From contig CABIKM010000011.1 in assembly GCA_902196205.1 (NCBI GenBank), positions 62,001 through 126,000 on the forward strand: a DNA stretch of 64,000 bases, read 5' to 3'. Under the pieces are notes generated by a model that saw nothing but the letters and a program-made list of their open reading frames with translations, was not told the DNA's origin and ran no database searches. Below, piece after piece: positions 18,141-28,464 of this stretch. The stretch comes from Candidatus Methylomirabilis lanthanidiphila (GTDB lineage: Bacteria; Methylomirabilota; Methylomirabilia; Methylomirabilales; Methylomirabilaceae). Each line of letters opens with the position of its first letter. The stretch's first letter is position 1. A program made the translations under genes and the position numbers.

Positions 18141-19226
18141 ATGGAACGGCTGACGCCACAACAGCTCAAGGTTCTCCTCGAATTCGTACGGGGCTTTTAC
18201 GCCTGCCACGATCGAGATGCGTACATCAGCTACCTACTCTACGGGATCTCGACGCTTATCCCCGCGGAGTTGACGGCAATTATCGACATCAATAATCATG
18301 GACGGATCGTCGAAATCAGGATGAAGCCGTCTGCGGCTACATATCCGAATTTTCCTCAGCATTTTGAACACTACCTTCCGCAGCACCCTCATCTCATCTA
18401 CTACCAACAAACCGGCGACGCAAGCGCGGTAACATTATCCGACCTGCTCACTCAACGCCAGTTCCACGCACTGGAAGTCTATCGCGAACTGTATAGACCG
18501 ATGCGGGTGGAGTACGTGATGAATATGGTCCTTTCCGGTCATCGACCCGGCTTGATCGTAATTGCGTTGCATCGCAGCCGTCGCGACTTCTCGGAGCAGG
18601 ACCGACTTGTGCTGAACCTTCTCCGCTCGCACCTGGTTCAGGCCTATGCAAACGCCGAGGCGGTCAGGGTGATGCGACAGGAGATTGGGCTCCTGGGCCA
18701 AGCCATAGAGGCGAGAGGCCAGGGGATGGTATTCCTCACCAAAGACGGTCGTGTCCAACTTATCGCCGGAGGCGCCAGACAGTGGTTGATGGAGTATTTC
18801 GGGCGTCCGTCACAACGCGCGGATGGCCTGCCGGCGGCGGTCAGATCGTGGCTGAGACACCAGGAGGCATCCTTAGAAGTCGCCGATGAAGCCCTGCTGC
18901 CCCGTAAACCGCTCATCGTCAAACGGGCGGCGAGAAACCTGATCGTCCGGCATCTGTGCGAGGCTGATCGATGCGTCCTGCTCATGGAAGAGGTGTGTCA
19001 GAGCCGGCAGCCGCTGTCGCGCGAGCTGTTAGGTCTCACCAGGCGCGAGGCCGATGTGCTCTTGTGGGTCGCGCAGGGCAAGACCAATGCAGAGATTGGC
19101 GAGATTCTGAGCCTGAGTTCACGAACGGTACAAAAGCATCTGGAGCACATCTTCAAGAAGTTTGGGGTCGAGACGCGCATCGCCGCGGCGCAGATCCTCG
19201 CCACGGGCGCCCCCCCTAAGCGGTGA
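18141..19226 (+). CDS. LuxR-family transcriptional regulator, paralogue 1
   Basis: A 361 aa regulator with a C-terminal LuxR/GerE-type HTH (about residues 295-355: GLTRREADVLLWVAQGKTN, AEIGEILSLSSRTVQKHLEH). The N-terminal 180 residues resemble a GAF/PAS-like sensory region without a recognisable autoinducer-binding signature. A middle segment (about 190-290) has a second PAS-like pattern (GMVFLTKDGRVQLI). The ligand is unknown. A paralogue of the same layout follows in tandem. An AGGAGCGGGGG ribosome binding site precedes the ATG, and an inverted repeat upstream may be its own operator. Confidence 0.88.
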   Translation: MERLTPQQLKVLLEFVRGFYACHDRDAYISYLLYGISTLIPAELTAIIDINNHGRIVEIRMKPSAATYPNFPQHFEHYLPQHPHLIYYQQTGDASAVTLSDLLTQRQFHALEVYRELYRPMRVEYVMNMVLSGHRPGLIVIALHRSRRDFSEQDRLVLNLLRSHLVQAYANAEAVRVMRQEIGLLGQAIEARGQGMVFLTKDGRVQLIAGGARQWLMEYFGRPSQRADGLPAAVRSWLRHQEASLEVADEALLPRKPLIVKRAARNLIVRHLCEADRCVLLMEEVCQSRQPLSRELLGLTRREADVLLWVAQGKTNAEIGEILSLSSRTVQKHLEHIFKKFGVETRIAAAQILATGAPPKR

Positions 19227-19551
19227 CCGATTCCGCGCTATCTGTCCTACCCTGTATTCCCACACTCCTATCGTCGTAATCTCTACGTGTACGAGAGAGA
19301 AGAGTAGACGCCTACGGTTATCCGTGGTGCCGCGCAGCGGAGATGCTGTGTTATCATCGACTGCGGCGTCCAGGGAAGCGCCACACTTTCTTCATAAGCT
19401 TTTATGTGGTACATTACGTGCCTTTAAGGATGATCTGCGTGGAAATACCAAGGAAAGTAATGGAAAGTATCTGCGCGTAGCGGCGAGTGGGTTTATCACC
19501 GCCGGCTTAAAGGCGCCCGGCAGACCGACCTGCTGCACAAAGGGGTGTGGG
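19227..19551 (+). other. Intergenic spacer between the two LuxR-type genes
   Basis: No convincing gene is visible. The frame of the downstream regulator stays open across most of the spacer, but the protein aligned with paralogue 1 starts only at the ATG of MERLTQQEL. The spacer contains a short interrupted palindrome around CATAAGCTTTTATG. Its length suggests that the second gene has its own promoter, but no clear -35/-10 pair was found. Confidence 0.4.
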
Positions 19552-20634
19552 ATGGAACGGCTGACGCAACAGGAGCTTCAGGCGCTACTCGAATTTGTGC
19601 GCGACTGTTACGCCTGGCGCAATCGGGAGGCGTTCGTAACCCACCTGCTCAAAACGCTCCCAACGCTCGTTCCTGCCGATATTATCTCCTGTACCGAGCT
19701 CAGTCTCTCAGAGCGGCAGGGTCGCCTCCGGCTGATTGAGCCCGTTGACGCCGCCACCTGTGAGGACCCGCGCATCTTTGAGGCGCATGCCGGCGAGCAG
19801 CCGCTGGTCGCCTTCTATCTGAGGAGCGGTAATGGCGGCGCGTACAAGAACTCAGACTTTTTCACGCGGCGTCAGTTTCACCGAACAGCCCTCTACAATG
19901 AGTTTTACCGACGGGTCGGGATGGAGCATACGGCGGCGATCCATCTTGGACCGTCTCCCCTAATTATCGGTGTCACGGTGCACCGGGCGCTTACGGACTT
20001 CTCCGAGTGCGGCCGGCTCCTGCTGAACCTGCTGCGCCCGCATCTCGTTCAGGCCTATGCGAACGCCGAAGCGGTCACGCGGATACAGCAAGACGCCGCG
20101 CTCCTGCGGCGGGTTGTGACCGCACAGGCGCAGGAGATCGTCATCCTTACGCCGGATGGTCGGGTTCGAGTGATGACCCAGCAGGCGCGAACATGGCTGA
20201 GCAGATATTTCAGCGAACCGGCACGATCGGCGGTTTATCTACCCGACACGGTTGAGCGCTGGAGACGACGACAGGACGCTCTCCTGACTGGAACGAGCGA
20301 CGCGCCGGCATTGAGGATACCCATGGTGGTGGAACGAGACAGTGCCCAGCTTACGATACGGCACCTCTGCGGGGCGGATCAATGCCTTTTGCACCTGGAA
20401 GAGCGGCACACGGCTGCGGTGCCGGCCCCCTTCGGACCGTCAGGGCTCACCAGGCGCGAAAGCCAGGTGCTGCGCTGGGTGGCGCAAGGCAAGACGAATG
20501 CCGAGGTTGGAGCGATTCTCGGTCTGAGTTCACGGACTGTGCAAGCCCACCTGCGGCGGATCTTCGAAAAGCTTGGGGTCGAGACACGCATTGCTGCTGT
20601 CATCGTGGCGCTGGGATGGCACTCGGGTGAGTAG
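19552..20634 (+). CDS. LuxR-family transcriptional regulator, paralogue 2
   Basis: A 360 aa paralogue of the preceding regulator. Both begin MERLT-QQ-L, keep the same spacing of motifs (FSE..RLLLNLLRPHLVQAYANAEAV in the sensory half) and end with the LuxR HTH (GLTRRESQVLRWVAQGKTNA, EVGAILGLSSRTVQAHLRRI). The start was chosen by alignment with paralogue 1, although the frame is open well upstream. The two genes arose by tandem duplication and have diverged mostly in the N-terminal half, so they may answer different signals. The stop overlaps the start of a broken TonB-receptor gene. Confidence 0.87.
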   Translation: MERLTQQELQALLEFVRDCYAWRNREAFVTHLLKTLPTLVPADIISCTELSLSERQGRLRLIEPVDAATCEDPRIFEAHAGEQPLVAFYLRSGNGGAYKNSDFFTRRQFHRTALYNEFYRRVGMEHTAAIHLGPSPLIIGVTVHRALTDFSECGRLLLNLLRPHLVQAYANAEAVTRIQQDAALLRRVVTAQAQEIVILTPDGRVRVMTQQARTWLSRYFSEPARSAVYLPDTVERWRRRQDALLTGTSDAPALRIPMVVERDSAQLTIRHLCGADQCLLHLEERHTAAVPAPFGPSGLTRRESQVLRWVAQGKTNAEVGAILGLSSRTVQAHLRRIFEKLGVETRIAAVIVALGWHSGE

Positions 20635-20986
20635 TCGCGCTGCCTTACTCGTCGTGAGCCCGCCGGTGATGCTTACCGGCGGTCTTCCTGTCGCTCATGC
20701 GCTGGAGTTGCCGGAGTCGACGCCGACAGACGATCCGGTCGCCCTGTCTGAGGTCACGGTCCGGGAGCGCCGCGATCTCGGCTACCAGACGTCGGTCGCT
20801 GCGGCGGCGTATCGCTGGCAGATCGGACGCTCGCGGCTGATCGCCCGTCTCAACCTCTACAACCTGCTCGACCAACGGTACTTCGAGTCGAGCAATATCA
20901 CCGATCCTTTCACGCGCATCCCTCGCCTGGGCATCGTTCCCGGGGCCCCGTTAACCGTCCTGGGATCGATTCAGGTCGCGTATTGA
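20627..20986 (+). pseudogene. TonB-dependent receptor with plug and most of the barrel deleted
   Basis: A 119 aa frame starting at a GTG that overlaps the stop of the LuxR gene. Its first 25 or so residues look like a signal peptide. Then comes a segment like the start of a receptor (ALSEVTVRERRDLGYQTSVAA), and directly after it the last strands of a TonB-dependent siderophore-type receptor (LNLYNLLDQRYFESSN, RLGIVPGAPLTVLGSIQVAY). A real receptor has some 600 residues between these parts, so a large in-frame internal deletion is the simplest reading. The product could not form a barrel. The adjacent LuxR-type regulator might once have controlled it. Confidence 0.7.
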
Positions 20987-21082
20987 GACCGCGAAGACCC
21001 GCCTCTTCACCGTAAGCATGACCCTGCCATCCGCAGATCGTGTTCGCGTCGAGGGGATCCCGCGCCAAGACCTTCAAACAGC

Positions 21083-21112
21083 TTGACATTCGATCCCCCC
21101 CTCTCTTAATAT
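21083..21112 (+). promoter_or_regulatory. Likely promoter of trxA
   Basis: A perfect TTGACA (21083-21088) is followed after 18 bp by TAATAT (21107-21112). The predicted transcript starts about 70 nt before the trxA ATG and includes the GC-rich hairpin described separately. Confidence 0.5.
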
Positions 21113-21130
21113 GAAGACGCTTCTACTATT

Positions 21131-21157
21131 GCCCTTGCCGGAGAGCCCGGCGAGGGC
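21131..21157 (+). promoter_or_regulatory. GC-rich hairpin in the trxA leader
   Basis: GCCCTTGCCGG and CCGGCGAGGGC form an 11-bp stem with one G-T wobble around a 5-nt loop, followed by TTTACTT. It lies between the predicted trxA promoter and the ribosome binding site. The T-run is too short for a confident terminator; it could be an mRNA-stabilising or attenuating element. Confidence 0.4.
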
Positions 21158-21187
21158 TTTACTTCATGAGGTCCGGCAGGAGGGCGT

Positions 21188-21517
21188 ATGGCATCGGATA
21201 AGATCGTTCAGATCACAGATCACGATTTTGACAAGCAGGTCATTCAGGGGAAGGGCCTGATTCTGGTCGATTTTTGGGCTGAATGGTGCGGTCCGTGTCG
21301 GATGGTGGCTCCTATCCTCGACGAGCTGGCAGAGGAGTATGGGGAGCAGGTGACCATCGCAAAGCTGAATGTGGATGAGAACCGAGAGAGTGCGGCTCGA
21401 TTCGGCATCCGGAGCATTCCGACTATTCTCGTCTTCAAGGATGGGGCGCAGGTAGAGCAGATCGTCGGCGCATTGCCAAAGTCGGCCCTTAAGGCGAAGG
21501 TTCAACAGCATCTGTAA
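21188..21517 (+). CDS. trxA: Thioredoxin
   Basis: Cytosolic dithiol-disulfide oxidoreductase, 109 aa. The active site is WCGPC with cysteines 34 and 37, preceded by LVDFWAEWC and followed by the cis-Pro segment IRSIPTILVFKDG. No signal peptide is present. An AGGAGGGC site lies just before the ATG. It stands alone between its own likely promoter and the trp genes. Confidence 0.96.
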   Translation: MASDKIVQITDHDFDKQVIQGKGLILVDFWAEWCGPCRMVAPILDELAEEYGEQVTIAKLNVDENRESAARFGIRSIPTILVFKDGAQVEQIVGALPKSALKAKVQQHL

Positions 21518-21608
21518 CCTACCGCTTACCAGAAACCCGCTCCCCCCGCGCACGAATACCATCGCCTTCCGTCCGGGTGCGTCGTTGACCGGTTGTTCTC
21601 GCGTATGG

Positions 21609-21628
21609 CAGGGTGAGCCCTGTTTTTT
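21609..21628 (+). terminator. Short hairpin plus T-run directly before trpE
   Basis: CAGGG-TGAG-CCCTG is followed by six T residues. Its shape is that of an intrinsic terminator. It ends about 8 nt before the AAGGA ribosome binding site of trpE and 92 nt after trxA, so it may end the trxA transcript or act as an attenuator in the trp leader. No leader peptide with tandem Trp codons is visible; the only tiny frame over it reads M-A-G. Confidence 0.5.
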
Positions 21629-21648
21629 AGCCTTCAAGGAACCCACAC

Positions 21649-23163
21649 ATGGCGGAGATGTTGCGTCCATCGTTCGATGAGTTTTCGCGGATGGCCGAGG
21701 ACGGCAATCTGATTCCCGTCTACCGTGAGATCCTGGCCGATATGGAGACGCCGGTGTCGGCCTTTCGCAAGATCGATCGCGGCGACCATGCCTTTCTGCT
21801 CGAAAGCGTTGAAGGCGGAGAAAAGTGGGGCCGCTATAGCTTTCTTGGCAGCAACCCCGCTGTGATCTTTCGCGCCAAGGGGGCGACGGTTGAGCTCATG
21901 ACCGCGGATGGGACCCGATCCCATACGGTTGAAAAAGATCTCCTGGAGCCGTTGAAGGCGGTCCTTGAGCAGTATCGGCCGGTGGCGACCGATGATCTCC
22001 CGCGGTTCTACGGGGGAATGGTAGGATTCCTGGCCTACGACGTCGTTCGACAGTTTGAACGGCTGCCGGCGATGACGAAGGATGATCTCGATCTGCCTGA
22101 TGCCGTCTTTCTGCTGCCCGATACCCTGCTGATCTTCGATAACGTCTCTCATCGGATCAAGGTTGTAGCGAATGCCTTTGTTCCGGAGGCGGATCCGCGG
22201 CGACTGCGAGAGGTCTATGATGACGCCGCCAGGAAGATCGACGAGGTCATTCAGGCGCTGCGGCGTCCGCTCCATATGGACCACCGGCCCCATGGAGACG
22301 GGGAGGATCTGCAACTGTGCTCCACCATGAGTCGTCCCGACTTCATCCGGGCCGTAGAGCGGACACAGGAATATGTGCGTGCCGGAGACATTGTCCAGGC
22401 GGTGATCTCTCAGCGTCTGTCGGTCAAGACCTCGGCCGATCCTTTCGATATTTACCGGGCCCTTCGGACCATCAACCCTTCGCCGTATATGTATTATCTG
22501 CGACTGGGCGACGTCCGTGTGGTCGGCAGCTCGCCTGAGGTGCTGGTCCGCCTGGAGGAGGGGAGGATCGATCTCCGTCCGATCGCCGGTACCCGCCCCA
22601 GAGGACGCAACGACGCGGAGGATCTGGCGTTGGAACGGGAGCTGCTTGCCGATCCCAAAGAGCGGGCCGAGCACATCATGCTGGTGGATCTGGGCCGCAA
22701 CGATGTGGGGCGGGTGGCCAAGGTGGGATCGGTTGCCGTGTCGGAACTGATGACGATCGAACGATATTCGCACGTGATGCACATCGTGTCCAATGTCAAA
22801 GGACTGCTCGCCGAGGGATATGACGCCTTCGATCTGCTGCGCGCCTGCTTTCCGGCCGGGACGGTGAGCGGCGCCCCCAAGATACGCGCCATGGAGATCA
22901 TCGAGGAGCTGGAGCCGGTACGCCGGGGGCCGTATGCAGGCGCCGTGGGATATTTCGGCTTTTCCGGCAACATGGATACCTGTATCACGATTCGCACCGT
23001 GATCATTGCCGACGGGGTCGCGCATGTCCAGGTAGGCGCCGGGATCGTTGCCGACTCCGATCCGGAGCGGGAATATGAGGAGACCATGAATAAGGCCAAG
23101 GGGATGCTCAAGGCGATCCAGATGGCGGAATCGGGCGCGCTCGGGATCGGGTGGGCGGGGTAA
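21649..23163 (+). CDS. trpE: Anthranilate synthase component I
   Basis: Chorismate-using large subunit of anthranilate synthase, the first committed step to tryptophan, 504 aa. The N-terminal regulatory domain carries the LLES element (HAFLLESVEGGEKWGRYSFL) that in the family binds feedback tryptophan. The catalytic C-terminal half has PIAGTRPRGR, ELLADPKERAEHIMLVDLGR, GTVSGAPKIRAMEIIEELE and GAVGYFGFSGNMDTCITIRT. It starts the trp block and is followed by trpG after 6 bp. Confidence 0.97.
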   Translation: MAEMLRPSFDEFSRMAEDGNLIPVYREILADMETPVSAFRKIDRGDHAFLLESVEGGEKWGRYSFLGSNPAVIFRAKGATVELMTADGTRSHTVEKDLLEPLKAVLEQYRPVATDDLPRFYGGMVGFLAYDVVRQFERLPAMTKDDLDLPDAVFLLPDTLLIFDNVSHRIKVVANAFVPEADPRRLREVYDDAARKIDEVIQALRRPLHMDHRPHGDGEDLQLCSTMSRPDFIRAVERTQEYVRAGDIVQAVISQRLSVKTSADPFDIYRALRTINPSPYMYYLRLGDVRVVGSSPEVLVRLEEGRIDLRPIAGTRPRGRNDAEDLALERELLADPKERAEHIMLVDLGRNDVGRVAKVGSVAVSELMTIERYSHVMHIVSNVKGLLAEGYDAFDLLRACFPAGTVSGAPKIRAMEIIEELEPVRRGPYAGAVGYFGFSGNMDTCITIRTVIIADGVAHVQVGAGIVADSDPEREYEETMNKAKGMLKAIQMAESGALGIGWAG

Positions 23164-23169
23164 GGGCCG

Positions 23170-23736
23170 ATGCTGGTTGTCATCGATAACTACGACTCCT
23201 TCACCTATAACTTGGTGCAGTACCTTGGCGAACTGGGCGAATGTCCTCGTGTCTTCCGGAACGACCAGGTGGCGCTGGAGGAGCTTGCAGCGCTGCAGCC
23301 CGATCGGATTGTGATCTCTCCGGGACCGAAGAGCCCCAAGGAAGCCGGCATCAGTTGCGACCTCATCACACGGTTTGCCGGGCAGGTCGCAATCCTGGGC
23401 GTCTGCCTTGGCCATCAGTGTATCGGCGCGGCGTTTGGCGGGCGGATCGTGAGAGCGGCTCGCCTGATGCACGGCAAAACCTCTCCGATTCACCATGATG
23501 GCCGCACCGTCTTTTCAGGACTCCCGAATCCCTTTGATGCCACGCGCTACCATTCGCTGCTCGTCGATCGAGAGGGACTCCCGGATTGTCTGGAGGTATC
23601 CGCCCAGACCGCAGAAGGGGAGATCATGGGAATTCGCCACAAGACCTATCGGATCGAGGGGATTCAGTTTCATCCCGAATCGATTCTGACAAAAGACGGC
23701 AAGGCCCTGCTCAGGAACTTCCTCTCGCTCTCCTGA
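23170..23736 (+). CDS. trpG: Anthranilate synthase component II, glutamine amidotransferase
   Basis: Class I glutamine amidotransferase, 188 aa, feeding ammonia to TrpE. The nucleophile is C79 in [15 protein letters not shown], and the His-Glu pair lies in [13 protein letters not shown]. The N-terminus [18 protein letters not shown] is family-typical. In some bacteria the same subunit also serves PabB, which cannot be judged here. It is translationally close to trpE upstream and to trpD downstream. Confidence 0.96.
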   Translation: MLVVIDNYDSFTYNLVQYLGELGECPRVFRNDQVALEELAALQPDRIVISPGPKSPKEAGISCDLITRFAGQVAILGVCLGHQCIGAAFGGRIVRAARLMHGKTSPIHHDGRTVFSGLPNPFDATRYHSLLVDREGLPDCLEVSAQTAEGEIMGIRHKTYRIEGIQFHPESILTKDGKALLRNFLSLS

Positions 23737-23765
23737 CAGGACGGCCGGACGCGCGGGTAGGGGGC

Positions 23766-24842
23766 ATGCTGATCCTGGAGGCGCTGCAGAAGGTGGTCGA
23801 TCGAAGGGACCTCAGCCCTGAAGAGGCCTTCATGACCATGGAAGAGATGATGTCCGGGAAGGCGACCGACCCGCAGATTGCCGCCTTCCTGGCGGCACTC
23901 CGGGTCAAGGGCGAAACGGCGGCCGAGATTACCGGCTTTGCGCGGGCGATGCGGGAACACGTCTGTCGGATCAGGGTGCGCGGCCAGGTTGAGCTTTCAG
24001 GAGTCGAGACCCACGGGGGGAGATTAGTTGATACCTGCGGCACCGGGGGCGACGGTGGCCGCACCTTCAACATCTCGACGACGGCGGCCTTTGTGGCGGC
24101 CGGCGCAGGGGTCCAGATCGCCAAGCATGGCAACCGCTCGGTGTCGAGTCTCTGCGGAAGCGCTGATGTCATGGAGGCGTTGGGCGTCGATCTCACGCTG
24201 ACGCCTGAGCAGGTGGGGAACTGTATCGACGAGGTCGGCATCGGCTTTCTGTACGCGCCGCTGTTGCACCCGGCCATGCGGTATGTGATGACGGCTCGAC
24301 GGGACATACGGATTCGGACGGTGTTCAATATTCTCGGCCCTCTGACCAATCCCGCCCACGCGCCGGCTCAGGTGGTCGGCGTGTATGAGGAGCGGCTAAC
24401 CGAGCTCCTGGCGACAGCGCTGATTGAGCTGGGATCGAAGCGGGCGTTTGTCGTGTTCGGTCTTGACGGGCTCGACGAGCTCTCACCTGCGTCGGAGAGC
24501 CGGGTTGCGGAGGTCAAAGATGGGCGCGTATCCACCTACACGCTGTCCCCTGAGGATTTCGGTCTTCAGCGGACCAGCCTCAGCGACCTGCAGGGCGGCA
24601 GCGCCGAAGAGAATGCCCGGACTATCAGGCGCATCCTGGGGGGAGAGAAAGGGCCGCAACGCGACGTGGTGCTGATGAATGCCGCGTTGGCCATCATCGC
24701 AGGCGGCAAGGCCCATGACTGCCGGGAGAGCGTCGAGCTGGCGGCTCGCTCCGTCGATAGCGGCGCCGCCATGGAGAAGCTCTGCCGCCTGGCGGAGTTC
24801 AGCAGTCGACATGGCCAAATCCCCCCTCGCCCCCCTTTATAA
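23766..24842 (+). CDS. trpD: Anthranilate phosphoribosyltransferase
   Basis: TrpD attaches the phosphoribosyl group of PRPP to anthranilate, 358 aa. It begins MLILEALQKVVDRRDLSPEE, which fixes the ATG against upstream in-frame codons. The PRPP loop is DTCGTGGDGGRTFNIST, and GNRSVSSLCGSADVMEALG follows. The C-terminus after AEFSSRHG reads IPPRPPL and is encoded by the left arm of a palindromic repeat that also supplies the stop codon, so the natural end of trpD has probably been replaced. Confidence 0.95.
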   Translation: MLILEALQKVVDRRDLSPEEAFMTMEEMMSGKATDPQIAAFLAALRVKGETAAEITGFARAMREHVCRIRVRGQVELSGVETHGGRLVDTCGTGGDGGRTFNISTTAAFVAAGAGVQIAKHGNRSVSSLCGSADVMEALGVDLTLTPEQVGNCIDEVGIGFLYAPLLHPAMRYVMTARRDIRIRTVFNILGPLTNPAHAPAQVVGVYEERLTELLATALIELGSKRAFVVFGLDGLDELSPASESRVAEVKDGRVSTYTLSPEDFGLQRTSLSDLQGGSAEENARTIRRILGGEKGPQRDVVLMNAALAIIAGGKAHDCRESVELAARSVDSGAAMEKLCRLAEFSSRHGQIPPRPPL

Positions 24843-24863
24843 AAGAGGGGTTGCGGGGGATTT
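24817..24863. repeat. Palindromic AAATCCCCC...GGGGGATTT element, copy 1
   Basis: A near-perfect 47-bp inverted repeat with a TTTATAAAA centre, flanked by AAATCCCCC and GGGGGATTT. Its left arm encodes the last residues and stop codon of trpD; the right arm lies in the trpC leader. Related copies are at 37923-37968 and 61091-61127. Confidence 0.8.
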
Positions 24864-24906
24864 CAGGGGACTGGGAGGAGTACGTGGACGCGAGGCTCCT
24901 GGGACG

Positions 24907-25713
24907 ATGATGCTTCGTCAGATTCTGCAGCATAAGGCGCAAGAGGTTGCGGATCGGGAGGCGAAGGTTCCGCTCGCGGAGGTAAGGGCGCAAGCCTTCG
25001 ACTCGCCGCCGCCGCGCGATTTTACGGCGGCCATCACGAGGAAGCGGACGGATACGGGGATCCGTGAGCCCCTGAAGGCCATTGCCGAGATTAAACGCGC
25101 CTCACCGTCCGCCGGGGTCATCCGCGAATCGCTTGACGTGGCAGAGCTTGCGGCGTCCTATCAGGCTGCGGGCGCGAGCGCGATTTCGGTCCTGACGGAC
25201 AGCCGATTTTTCCGGGGAAGCCTGAAAGATCTTGCGACGGCCAAGGCGGCGATCGAACTGCCGGTACTCAGGAAAGAGTTCATCGTAAGCCCCTACCAGA
25301 TTTACGAGAGCCGCGCGCATCAGGCAGACGCGGTCCTGCTGATTGCGGCAGCCCTTGAGGGCGCACAACTGCAGGACCTCTTTGCGCTGGCGACGTCGCT
25401 CTCCCTGCACCCGCTGGTCGAGATTCACACCCTGATCGAGCTTGAGGCCGCAAGGGCTGCTGGGGCCGCGCTTATCGGCATCAATAATCGTGATCTGGCC
25501 ACGCTGGAGACCAGATTAGACACGACATTTGCGCTCCTGCCATATCTGCCCCAAGGGGCCGTCGTGGTCAGTGAAAGCGGCATCAGGCGGCATGAGGATG
25601 TCCGACGTCTGACCGATGCGGGTGTCGATGCGATCCTGGTGGGTGAGGCCTTACTCACGAGCCGGGATCCCGGAAGCAGGCTTCGCGAGTTATTGGCGGG
25701 GGGCGACTGCTGA
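24907..25713 (+). CDS. trpC: Indole-3-glycerol phosphate synthase
   Basis: TrpC closes the indole ring of CdRP, about 268 aa, TIM-barrel fold. Conserved pieces are AEIKRASPSAGVI, LRKEFIVSPYQIYESRAHQADAVLL (cut here: LRKEFIVSPYQIYES), GINNRDLATLET and VSESGIRRHEDV. The frame is open upstream through the palindromic repeat, but the family N-terminus (MLRQILQHKAQEV) sets the start at one of two adjacent ATGs. trpF begins 13 bp after the stop. Confidence 0.95.
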   Translation: MMLRQILQHKAQEVADREAKVPLAEVRAQAFDSPPPRDFTAAITRKRTDTGIREPLKAIAEIKRASPSAGVIRESLDVAELAASYQAAGASAISVLTDSRFFRGSLKDLATAKAAIELPVLRKEFIVSPYQIYESRAHQADAVLLIAAALEGAQLQDLFALATSLSLHPLVEIHTLIELEAARAAGAALIGINNRDLATLETRLDTTFALLPYLPQGAVVVSESGIRRHEDVRRLTDAGVDAILVGEALLTSRDPGSRLRELLAGGDC

Positions 25714-26318
25714 GCGGCCTCGAAAGATGATACGGGTGAAGATCTGCGGCATCACCTCGCGTGATGATGCCTGGGCTGCGGTGGAGGCGGGTGCCGATGC
25801 CCTGGGGTTCATCTTCGTGGAGGGGACGCCTCGATACATTGAGCCGGAGGCGGCAGCCGCCATTATCGCTCAGCTGCCGCCGTTTGTGACGACCGTCGGG
25901 GTGTTCATTGATCGGACGCCAGAGGAGATTGAACGAATTGTACGGGTGTGCGGATTAAGCCTTATACAACTCCATGGTCAGGAGAGTCCCGACGGATGCA
26001 GTCGCCTTCACGCCCCCTTCATCAAGGCGATCCGGGTTCAGGGGGAGCGCGATCTGGAGGCAATAGATTGCTATCCGCAGGCGCGCGCGTTCCTGCTGGA
26101 CACCTATGCCGCTGATCGGCCGGGCGGAACCGGCAGAACCTTCCCGTGGGAGATCGCAGCGAGGGCGGCGCAGCGCGCCACAATCATTCTGTCAGGCGGG
26201 CTGACCCCGAAAAATGTCGCCCTCGCGGTGAGGCAGGTCAGGCCGTATGCTATCGATGTGTGCAGCGGGGTTGAAGCCGCTCCGGGTCGAAAAGATTATC
26301 ACAAGGTGAGGGAGTTCA

Positions 26319-28394
<2,076 letters not shown>

Positions 28395-28464
28395 TCCTTC
28401 CTTTACCTGGACGCCGTAGGGTCTTCACTGGGCCAGGCCAGGACAACAAAAACCTTTGGGGCAA

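Noticed and set aside
21634-23496. A 620-codon open frame antisense to trpE and trpG
   Set aside because: It is a shadow of high-GC coding sequence on the other strand; its protein is rich in His, Arg and Gly with no domain, while trpE and trpG on the plus strand are unambiguous.
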